A stretch of DNA of 64,000 nt, taken from assembly GCF_022669055.1 (NCBI RefSeq), contig NZ_JAJMLW010000001.1:558001-622000 (forward strand). The letters are read 5' to 3'. The stretch's first letter is position 1, and each line of letters opens with the position of its first letter. The notes under the pieces were generated by a model. The model worked only from the letters and a program-made list of their open reading frames with translations, was not told the DNA's origin and did not search any database. Below, piece by piece: positions 42,878 through 49,353 of the stretch. The stretch comes from Adlercreutzia faecimuris (GTDB lineage: Bacteria; Actinomycetota; Coriobacteriia; Coriobacteriales; Eggerthellaceae). Position numbers and translations under genes: made by a program.

Positions 42878-42882
42878 CCGAC

Positions 42883-42912
42883 AAGGCGGCCGCCCACCCG
42901 GGCGGCCGCCTT
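42883..42912 (+). terminator. Terminator of the giant gene
   Basis: A perfect 12-bp inverted repeat (42883-42894 and 42901-42912) with a six-base loop starts five bases after the stop codon. The arms are AAGGCGGCCGCC and its complement. Only a short T-containing stretch follows, so it may act as a strong stem without a full U-tract. Confidence 0.75.
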
Positions 42913-43035
42913 GCGTTAGCGGTAGCGCCCGTCCCAAGCCCCACGGTAGCGCCCGCCTAGTCGTGCGAGCCTCGTTTCCCCAGCTCATCTTTGCGTGTCA
43001 AACACCTTGGACACTCCATCGCCCGGCGCGCCCCC

Positions 43036-43063
43036 TGATGTCAAGGCCCTTAGGTGGTACGAT
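43036..43063 (+). promoter_or_regulatory. Possible promoter of the XRE-membrane gene
   Basis: TACGAT at 43058-43063 is preceded by TG one base upstream, giving an extended -10 pattern. The -35 (TGATGT, 43036-43041) is a poor match with 16-bp spacing. The start codon at 43103 follows about 40 bases later. Weak evidence, from sequence resemblance only. Confidence 0.3.
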
Positions 43064-43102
43064 GCCCCACGGCGTGGCACCCTCTACCTCGAAAGGACGG
43101 AC

Positions 43103-43726
43103 ATGCAGATCGGCCAGCAGATCAAGCGGCACCGGGCACGGCTCGGCCTTTCCCAGGAGGACTTGGCGGCGCGCATCTACGTCTCGCGCCAGACCGTGTC
43201 CAACTGGGAGACCGACAAGACCTACCCCGACATCCAGAGCCTGCTTCTGCTGAGCGAGTGCTTCGAGGCGTCCGTCGACGACCTGGTGCGAGAGGACGTG
43301 GAGGCCATGCAGGAGATCATCGAGAACGACTGGAAGAGGATGACGCGGCTGTGCGCGTGGGGCTGGGGCATCTTGCTGGTGGGGCTGGCGGCGTTCGCGC
43401 TGCTGGCCGGCGAGGGAGGCGGCTCGGCCATCGTGCCCGGCGTGCGCGAGGGCACGCTGCTGGGCGGCGTGGTGTTCGCCGGGTGCTTCGCGGCGGGGCT
43501 CGTGTGCCTGCACGCGGTCGAGCGCCTCAAGAAGAAGAACGACCTGGTGACCTACCGCGACCTGGTGGCCTACTCGAAGGGCGAGGCGCCGGCGCGTGAC
43601 GCGACCGCCTTCGACCGCCGCCATCCGGTGGCCGCGAAGCTGCTCATGGCCGCCGCCGCGGCCGCCGTCGGCCTGGTGGCGGCCTGGCTGGGCATGACCG
43701 CCCTCGACGCGCTCGGCCTGCTGTAG
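43103..43726 (+). CDS. XRE-family HTH regulator with three membrane helices
   Basis: The 207-residue product has an N-terminal HTH_3 domain (residues ~4-60: I-K-R-H-R-A-R-L-G-L-S-Q-E-D-L-A, with recognition helix S-R-Q-T-V-S-N-W-E). Hydrophobic segments at ~82-103, 117-140 and 177-205 predict a membrane-bound transcription factor. I chose the ATG at 43103 because AAAGGA lies five bases upstream and the HTH begins at once; an in-frame ATG at 42995 would add 36 non-conserved residues without a good ribosome site. Membrane-tethered XRE proteins of this layout are common in Firmicutes and Actinobacteria, usually sensing envelope state or controlling neighbours. It follows the giant gene after a terminator, so it is probably transcribed independently. 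Its target is unknown. Confidence 0.85.
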   Translation: MQIGQQIKRHRARLGLSQEDLAARIYVSRQTVSNWETDKTYPDIQSLLLLSECFEASVDDLVREDVEAMQEIIENDWKRMTRLCAWGWGILLVGLAAFALLAGEGGGSAIVPGVREGTLLGGVVFAGCFAAGLVCLHAVERLKKKNDLVTYRDLVAYSKGEAPARDATAFDRRHPVAAKLLMAAAAAAVGLVAAWLGMTALDALGLL

Positions 43727-43745
43727 CGCCCGCGGCGCCGGGCGC
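43726..43745 (+). terminator. Weak GC hairpin after the XRE gene
   Basis: Seven-base arms at 43726-43732 and 43739-43745 overlap the last base of the stop codon and enclose a six-base loop. There is no U-tract, so function is uncertain. Confidence 0.3.
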
Positions 43746-43826
43746 GCCGCGCCGGGGCATCGGGCGCGCGGCGCGTCTCCGCCGCGCCGGGGCAACGCGC
43801 CCCGCCAACTGCGCCGCGCCGGGGCA
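43745..43826. repeat. Three copies of a 15-bp GC-rich direct repeat
   Basis: CGCCGCGCCGGGGCA occurs exactly at 43745-43759, 43780-43794 and 43812-43826, spaced 35 and 32 bp. The intervening bases share short pieces (GCGCGTCTC, CAACGCG). It lies between the XRE gene and the next gene. No coding potential is evident; it may be a degenerate tandem array. Confidence 0.65.
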
Positions 43827-43964
43827 ACGCGTCTCGTCAGCCGCGCCGCGGCGGGGGAGGCGCCCCCGAGGCGCCGCGGAACGTCCGGGGCGCAGCTCGC
43901 CCGACGCCCGGCAGTCGCAGCCCGGGCGCCTCTGCACCGCCCCCGAGCCATCGGGGCCGCTAAG

Positions 43965-43994
43965 CTGGCCTCTCGTCCCCCGACGAGAGGCCAG
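43965..43994 (+). promoter_or_regulatory. Perfect inverted repeat covering the ribosome binding site
   Basis: Thirteen-base arms (43965-43977 and 43982-43994) flank a four-cytosine loop. The right arm contains GAGAGG (43985-43990), the only plausible Shine-Dalgarno for the ATG at 43998. In RNA the stem would hide the ribosome site. In DNA it is a strong dyad suited to a protein operator. The neighbouring product is AbiEi-like, and AbiEi proteins are known to autoregulate by binding inverted repeats, which favours an operator. This is inference. Confidence 0.6.
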
Positions 43995-43997
43995 TCC

Positions 43998-44999
43998 ATG
44001 TCAGTCTTCCTTACGCACCAGAGTGCGCTCGCCTTTTGGCGTTGGCAGCGCGAATTCGATCATCGTCGCCCCGTGCCCGTGAAGGCGGAGCGCTATCTTG
44101 GAAAGGAGCCGACGCGCGCCGAGGTGCGCGACGCCGCGCGACTAGCCCTTCCGGGCGGCAGCGAGGTGCATGTGGCAGTTCCTGAGGGAGCTGCTCGCGT
44201 CAATGCGCAGGGGATTAAGTACCACCGGTGGAGCCGCGCAAGCTGCCGTGGCTCCTATATGCGCGTAGGCGAGAGCGTCTATGTGAGCTCGCCTGAGATG
44301 CTATTTCTCCAGATGGCGGGCACACTGTGCGTCGAGCATCTGATCGAGCTCGGGTACGAGCTGTGCGGGGCGTTCTGCTATTCGGCGGTCGATGGCGGCC
44401 GGCGCTCATGCGAGCCGGTAACGACCCCCTCGGCTCTGGCACACTTCGTCGGCGACGCAACGGGAGCGCATGGGGCTGTTAAGGCGCGATCCGCTGCTGT
44501 GCATGTTCTGGCAGCCACGCGCTCTCCTCGTGAGGTGCACTCCTGCATGCTGCTCTCGCTGCCTTGCTATCTTGGGGGTTATGGGTTGCGAGAACCAGAG
44601 CCGAACGGCCTGATCGTCTACGACAAGGCCGCTTTCAGGCGCTATCGGGGAGGTCACCTGAGCTGCGATCTTCTTTGGCGCGATGCGCGCTTCGCCGTCG
44701 AGTACGAAAGCGACGAGTTCCATGCTGGCGGCGAGGCCTATGTCGCCGATTCGCGACGGCGCAACAAGCTGAGGTCATTGGGGTACGACGTTGTGACGCT
44801 GACCAACGACGAGATGAAAGATCCGATGGCTATGGATGGCCTGGCTAAGAGCGTCGCCCGCGCCCTAGAGCAGCGGCTTCGTCCGGCTTGGGGAGACTAT
44901 GAGGATCGGAAGCGCCGCTTGCGCCGGCTGCTGCTCTCGCCACGTGCTCGCGCCGATGCGGCGCATCTGTCGTTTCCGGCGTCGGGGTGGGGTCTTTAG
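43998..44999 (+). CDS. AbiEi/DUF559-like protein with a C-terminal nuclease-like domain
   Basis: The 333-residue product has a middle section with V-Y-V-S-S-P-E-M-L-F-L-Q-M-A and L-A-A-T-R-S-P-R-E, resembling the body of AbiEi-type antitoxin-like proteins widespread in Coriobacteriia. The C-terminal part (~220-275) reads C-D-L-L-W-x5-F-A-V-E-Y-x-S-D-E-F-H, then D-S-R-R-R-N-K-L-R-S-L-G-Y-D-V-V-T-L-T. This matches the Vsr/DUF559 PD-(D/E)XK-like core, with D224, E235 and the R-R-R-N-K cluster as candidate active-site residues. No partner toxin of the AbiEii type is adjacent. Codon use and GC are visibly lower than in the flanking genes, which suggests horizontal acquisition. Start: the ATG four bases after an inverted repeat that contains the only Shine-Dalgarno. 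Exact function is uncertain. Confidence 0.75.
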   Translation: MSVFLTHQSALAFWRWQREFDHRRPVPVKAERYLGKEPTRAEVRDAARLALPGGSEVHVAVPEGAARVNAQGIKYHRWSRASCRGSYMRVGESVYVSSPEMLFLQMAGTLCVEHLIELGYELCGAFCYSAVDGGRRSCEPVTTPSALAHFVGDATGAHGAVKARSAAVHVLAATRSPREVHSCMLLSLPCYLGGYGLREPEPNGLIVYDKAAFRRYRGGHLSCDLLWRDARFAVEYESDEFHAGGEAYVADSRRRNKLRSLGYDVVTLTNDEMKDPMAMDGLAKSVARALEQRLRPAWGDYEDRKRRLRRLLLSPRARADAAHLSFPASGWGL

Positions 45000-45007
45000 A
45001 CCGGCCT

Positions 45008-45190
45008 GGACACTTTTGTGCTCTTCAATGGCAATCTATTGAGGTTTGGCATACTGCGTGTCTCGCTTAGGGTCGCTTTCTGCCCAAAATGGGTCTCTTT
45101 TTGCCGTTATTTGCTCTCAAGGGGCGATTGAAGCGTTGTCGGACTATGCCAAACCTCGATAGATTGCCAACGAGATGGCCGAAAGTGTCC
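45008..45190. mobile_element. MITE-like 183-bp element with 46-bp terminal inverted repeats
   Basis: The left end (45008-45053) and the reverse complement of the right end (45145-45190) have equal length and match at about 35 of 46 positions. The matches are concentrated in GGACACTTT at the tips and the TGGCAATCTAT-GAGGTTTGGCATA section. The interior is AT-richer than the surroundings and contains a short hairpin CCCAAAATGGG followed by a T-rich run. It starts eight bases after the AbiEi-like stop codon. No transposase is encoded and no clear target-site duplication is visible. It could be a non-autonomous transposable element or a bidirectional terminator; the long imperfect termini favour the former. 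Confidence 0.55.
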
Positions 45191-45240
45191 GGAGGGGCAC
45201 GCCGGCTGGGGCGGCATGCTTGCTGGGATGGCGCCCGGAA

Positions 45241-45278
45241 AGCAAGCGGGGCCCGCCGGATGGCGGGCCCCGCTTGCT
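45241..45278 (-). terminator. Terminator of purL
   Basis: Perfect 17-bp arms (45241-45257 and 45262-45278) enclose the loop GGAT. On the minus strand the stem is followed by a short T-run, 20 bases after the purL stop. It also faces the MITE-like element and the convergent AbiEi-like gene. Confidence 0.85.
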
Positions 45279-45297
45279 GCGTGCCGCGTGCGGGCGC

Positions 45298-48200
45298 CTA
45301 GGCCTTGAAGTAGGCCACGCCGCCCTCGAAGAGGGGCTGCCACAGGTTGCCGGGAACGTTCTTGTAGACGGCGTCGCCGATGCGCTCGGTGTGGCCCATC
45401 TTGCCGAGCACGCGGCCGTCGGGGCTGGTGATGCCCTCGATGGCCAGCATCGAGCCGTTGGGGTTGACGGCCAGGTCCATCGACGGCGTGCCCACGGCGT
45501 CCACGTACTGCGTGGCCACCTGGCCGCCGGCGACCAGGGCGTCCAGCACGGCCGGCGGCGCCACGAAGCGGCCCTCGCCGTGGCTGATGGCCACCGTGTG
45601 GATGTCGCCCACCTCGCAGGCGCTGAACCACGGCGACAGGTTGGACGCCACGCGCGTGTTCACCAGGCGGCTCTGGTGCCGGCCGATGGCGTTGAACGTG
45701 AGCGTGGGGCAGTCGGCGTCCATCGGGCGGATGTCGCCGAAGGGCACGAGGCCCAGCTTCACCAGCGCCTGGAAGCCGTTGCAGATGCCCAGCATCAGGC
45801 CGTCGCGGCGCTGGAGCAGGTCGCGCACGGCCTCGGTGACGGCGGGCGCGCGGAAGAACGCCGTGATGAACTTGGCCGAGCCGTCGGGCTCGTCGCCGCC
45901 GGAGAAGCCGCCGGGGATCATGACGATCTGCGACTCCCCGATGGCGCGCACCAGGGCCTCGGTGCTCTCGGCGACGGCGGCCGGCGTCAGGTTGTTGACC
46001 ACCAGCGTGGTGGCGCGGGCGCCGGCGCGCTCGAAGGCGCGGGCCGAGTCGAACTCGCAGTTGTTGCCGGGGAACACGGGGATGACGACGTGGGGCTTGC
46101 CCGCGTCGGTGCCCAGGAGCGCGGGGCCGTGGTAGGTCGCGCCCCCGCCGGCCGTGTAGCTGACCTGCGGAACCTCCGGCGCGGCGGCGCGCTCGGCGGC
46201 CGGCGTGCGGTAGGGGAAGACGGGCTCCATGCGCGCCTCCCAGGCCTCCTGCAGAGGCGCGAGCGGCACCTCCTCGCCGTTCGCGCGCAGCATGTAGTCA
46301 GCCGTCGTCCGGCCGATGACGTCCACTGCCGCATCGGCGCCCACCTCGGGCACCGCGGCGCCGTCGGCCAGCTCCACGAAGAAGCTGCCGTAGGCCGGCG
46401 TGAACAGCGCGTCGGCGATGAACGGGGCCGCGAGCTCCACGCCCAGGCCGTTGCCGACGCACATCTTGAACAGGGCCTCCGCGCCGGCGCCGTAGCCCGG
46501 GGTGGACACGGCCAGCGCGTCGCCGGCGCCCACCAGCGCCTCCACGGCGTCGAGCACCGCGCGCAGCGACGCGGCGTCGGGCCGCAGGCCGGACGGGTCG
46601 TCGGCGGCCGGCGCCGGCGCCAGGCACAGCACGCGGTGGCCGGCGCCCTTGAACTCGGGCGAGGTCACGCGCGACACGGGCCCGACGGCGGTGGCAAAGG
46701 ACACGAGCGTCGGCGGCACGTCGAGCGTCTCGAACGAGCCGGACATCGAGTCCTTGCCGCCGATGGCGCCCACGCCCAGGTCGATCTGGGCCATCAGCGC
46801 GCCGAGCACCGACGCCACGGGCTTACCCCAGCGCGCGGGCTCGTCGCGCAGCTTCTCGAAGTACTCCTGGAAGGTGAGGTAGGCGTCCTCGCGGCGGAAC
46901 CCCGCGGCCACCAGCTTGGCGATGGACTCGACCACGGCCAGGTAGGCGCCCTCGTACTGGTTGGCGCTGCTCAGGTAGGGGTTGAAGCCCCAGGCCAGGC
47001 CCGAGCACGTGGTAGTCTCGCCGTCGACGGGCATCTTGGCGACCATGGCCATGGCCGGCGTCAGCTGGCGCGCGCCGCCGAAGGGCATGAGCACCGTGGC
47101 CGCGCCGATGGTGGAGTCGAAGCGCTCGGCCAGGCCCTTGTTCGACGCCACATTGAGGTCGGTCAGCACGGCGGCCAGGCGGTCGGCCAGCGCGTCGCCG
47201 GCGCGGCCCCAGGCCGCCGGCGCCTCCCACGCGCCGCCCGCGGCCACGGCCACGTCCTGGGCCTTGGGCGCGCCGTTCGACGCCAGGAAGGCGCGGCTCA
47301 CGTCCACGATGCGGTCGCCGTTCCAGTCCATACGCACGCGCGGCTCCTCGGTGACCACGGCGATGGGCGTGGCCTCCAGGTTCTCCTCGTGAGCCAGTGC
47401 GATGAAGGCGTCCACGTCCTCGGGCGCCAGGGCCACGGCCATGCGCTCCTGACTCTCGGCGATGGCGAGCTCGGTGCCGTCGAGCCCCTCGTACTTCTTG
47501 GGCACGGCGTCCAGGTTGATGAGCAGGCCGTCGGCCAGCTCGCCCACGGCCACCGACACGCCGCCGGCGCCGAAGTCGTTGCAGCGCTTGATCATGCGGC
47601 AGGCGTCGCCGCGGCGGAAGAGGCGCTGGATCTTGCGCTCGACCGGCGCGTTGCCCTTCTGCACCTCGGCGCCGCACGTCTCCATCGACTCGAGCGTGTG
47701 CGACTTGGACGACCCCGTCGCGCCGCCGATGCCGTCGCGGCCGGTGCGGCCGCCTAGCAGCACCACCACGTCGCCCGGGGCGGGCGTCTCGCGGCGCACG
47801 TGGTCGGCCGGGGTGGCGCCCACCACGGCGCCGACCTCCATGCGCTTGGCCGCGTAGCCGGGGTGGTACAGCTCGTTGACCTGGCCGGTCGCCAGGCCGA
47901 TCTGGTTGCCGTAGGACGAGTAGCCCGCCGCCGCGGTGGTCACGAGCTTGCGCTGGGGCAGCTTGCCGGGCAGCGTCTCGGACACGGGCGCCAGGGGGTC
48001 GGCCGCGCCGGTGAGGCGCATGGCCTGGTAGACGTAGCTGCGGCCGGAGAGGGGGTCGCGGATGGCGCCGCCCACGCAGGTGGCCGCGCCGCCGAAGGGC
48101 TCGATCTCGGTGGGGTGGTTGTGGGTCTCGTTCTTGAACAGGTACAGCCAGTCCTGCTCCTCGCCGTCCACGTCCACCTTTACCTTGACGGTGCAGGCGT

Positions 48201-49074
48201 TGATCTCCTCGGACTCGTCCAGGCCGGTCATGATGCCGCGCGCCTTCAGCCAGCGCGCGCCGATGGTGCCCATGTCCATGAGGCACACCGGCTTGGCGTC
48301 GCGGCCCAGCTCGTGGCGCAGCTCGAGGTAGCGCTCGAAGGCGGCGCGCACGGCGTCGTCGGCGATGGTCACGTTGGTGAGCTCGGTGCCGAAGGTGGTG
48401 TGGCGGCAGTGGTCGGACCAGTAGGTGTCGATCATGCGGATCTCGGTGATGGTGGGGTCGCGCTGCTCGTCGGCGAAGTACTCCTGGCAGAAGGCGATGT
48501 CGGCCAGGTCCATGGCCAGGCCGCGCTCGGCGATGAAGGAGGCCAGCTCGTCGCGGCTCAGGTCGCGGAAGCCGTCGATGACCTCGACCGGGTCGGGCTG
48601 CGGGTAGTCGACGGCCAGCGTGTCGACGGGCTCGAGCGACGCCTCGCGCGCCTCCACCGGGTTGATGACGTAGCGCTTGACGGCGGCCACGTCGTCGTCG
48701 GTGAGGGGGCCCTCGAGCATATACACCTTGGCCGAGCGCACCGTCGGCCGCTCGCCCTGGCTGATGAGCTGGATGCACTCGCTGGCCGAGTCGGCGCGCT
48801 GGTCGAACTGGCCCGGCAGGAACTCGACGGCGAACACCGCGGCGCCGTCGGCCGCGGGCAGGTCGAAGGCGGCCGTGTCGGACTGCGGCTCGCTGAACAC
48901 CGTGGGCACGCACGCCTCGAACAGGTCGCGGCCGATGCCCTCCACGTCATAGCGGTTGACCAGGCGCAACCCCTCCAGTCGCTCGATGCCCAGAATGCCG
49001 CGCAGCTCGTCGGCCAGCTGGCGCGCCTCGACGTCGAAGCCGGGCCTCTTCTCAACGTACACCCGTGAAACCAT
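45298..49074 (-). CDS. purL: Phosphoribosylformylglycinamidine (FGAM) synthase, fused PurS/PurL/PurQ type
   Basis: This 1258-residue enzyme converts FGAR, ATP and glutamine to FGAM in purine synthesis (cytoplasm). The N-terminal ~100 residues (V-Y-V-E-K-R-P-G-F-D-V-E-A) look PurS-like. The central AIRS-type synthase core has R-D-P-L-S-G, G-G-R-T-G-R-D-G-I-G-G-A and G-G-K-D-S-M-S-G. The C-terminal class I amidotransferase has nucleophile Cys in L-G-I-C-N-G-F-Q, and S-H-G-E-G-R-F near the end supplies His/Glu. Length fits the single-chain clostridial/coriobacterial form rather than the split PurL/PurQ/PurS. Start ATG at 49074 has GGAAGG about nine bases upstream. It ends before a perfect hairpin. 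A minus-strand stretch AAAACGAACGG just upstream recalls half of a Bacillus-type Pur box, but no second box is evident. Confidence 0.95.
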   Translation of the reverse strand: MVSRVYVEKRPGFDVEARQLADELRGILGIERLEGLRLVNRYDVEGIGRDLFEACVPTVFSEPQSDTAAFDLPAADGAAVFAVEFLPGQFDQRADSASECIQLISQGERPTVRSAKVYMLEGPLTDDDVAAVKRYVINPVEAREASLEPVDTLAVDYPQPDPVEVIDGFRDLSRDELASFIAERGLAMDLADIAFCQEYFADEQRDPTITEIRMIDTYWSDHCRHTTFGTELTNVTIADDAVRAAFERYLELRHELGRDAKPVCLMDMGTIGARWLKARGIMTGLDESEEINACTVKVKVDVDGEEQDWLYLFKNETHNHPTEIEPFGGAATCVGGAIRDPLSGRSYVYQAMRLTGAADPLAPVSETLPGKLPQRKLVTTAAAGYSSYGNQIGLATGQVNELYHPGYAAKRMEVGAVVGATPADHVRRETPAPGDVVVLLGGRTGRDGIGGATGSSKSHTLESMETCGAEVQKGNAPVERKIQRLFRRGDACRMIKRCNDFGAGGVSVAVGELADGLLINLDAVPKKYEGLDGTELAIAESQERMAVALAPEDVDAFIALAHEENLEATPIAVVTEEPRVRMDWNGDRIVDVSRAFLASNGAPKAQDVAVAAGGAWEAPAAWGRAGDALADRLAAVLTDLNVASNKGLAERFDSTIGAATVLMPFGGARQLTPAMAMVAKMPVDGETTTCSGLAWGFNPYLSSANQYEGAYLAVVESIAKLVAAGFRREDAYLTFQEYFEKLRDEPARWGKPVASVLGALMAQIDLGVGAIGGKDSMSGSFETLDVPPTLVSFATAVGPVSRVTSPEFKGAGHRVLCLAPAPAADDPSGLRPDAASLRAVLDAVEALVGAGDALAVSTPGYGAGAEALFKMCVGNGLGVELAAPFIADALFTPAYGSFFVELADGAAVPEVGADAAVDVIGRTTADYMLRANGEEVPLAPLQEAWEARMEPVFPYRTPAAERAAAPEVPQVSYTAGGGATYHGPALLGTDAGKPHVVIPVFPGNNCEFDSARAFERAGARATTLVVNNLTPAAVAESTEALVRAIGESQIVMIPGGFSGGDEPDGSAKFITAFFRAPAVTEAVRDLLQRRDGLMLGICNGFQALVKLGLVPFGDIRPMDADCPTLTFNAIGRHQSRLVNTRVASNLSPWFSACEVGDIHTVAISHGEGRFVAPPAVLDALVAGGQVATQYVDAVGTPSMDLAVNPNGSMLAIEGITSPDGRVLGKMGHTERIGDAVYKNVPGNLWQPLFEGGVAYFKA

Positions 49075-49120
49075 GGAACCTGCCTTCCGTTCGTTTTACC
49101 TGGGGTACATGATAAAACAA

Positions 49121-49169
49121 GGGGAGGGGAAGAGGGGCGAGGGGAGAGAAGGGGAGGGCGGGGGAGGGC
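49121..49169 (+). other. G-tract run (G-quadruplex potential) upstream of purL
   Basis: Eight runs of three to five guanines, separated by one to six mainly purine bases, lie on the plus strand about 50 bp upstream of the purL start. The minus strand is correspondingly C/T-rich. The pattern satisfies the usual G3+N1-7 quadruplex rule more than once. Confidence 0.6.
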
Positions 49170-49217
49170 GCGCGGTGGGCGATCTCATCGTGCGCGGGCG
49201 GCGGCGCGACCCGTCCG

Positions 49218-49336
49218 CCCGGGGGCGCCGGTTGCAGGGCTACGGTCGCCTCCTCGCTGCGGGGCCTTGTGGTGGGATACCACAAGGCCCCTTGCTGCGG
49301 GGGTGCTCCCTCCGCCCTGCAACCGGCGCCCCCGGG
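49218..49336. repeat. Nested palindrome between the hybrid kinase and purL
   Basis: Outer arms of 23 bp (49218-49240 and 49314-49336) are perfect complements. Inside lies a second perfect hairpin of 13 bp (49261-49273 and 49279-49291, loop GGGAT). It begins 17 bases after the kinase stop codon on the minus strand, so it may terminate that transcript, but the two-tier structure is larger than an ordinary terminator. It could be a palindromic intergenic element or structured RNA. Confidence 0.7.
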
Positions 49337-49353
49337 CTCCATCGGGGCGTTCC

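Noticed and set aside
18194-42123. CRISPR-like or tandem DNA array
   Set aside because: Repeats are protein domains of hundreds of residues with diverged DNA; no short direct repeats with unique spacers are present.
42995-43102. Upstream ATG start for the XRE gene
   Set aside because: The extra 36 residues are not HTH-like, the ATG lacks a good Shine-Dalgarno, and the ATG at 43103 has one.
45036-45062. Sigma-54 -24/-12 promoter around TTGGCATA
   Set aside because: The GG is present but no GC occurs at the required 12-base distance. The motif is part of the terminal inverted repeat.
45175-47757. Long plus-strand frame opposite purL
   Set aside because: It is the mirror of a clear enzyme gene. 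Plus frames at 47800-49068, 49267-51798, 51819-53150, 55397-57307 and 57061-58854 are likewise shadows.
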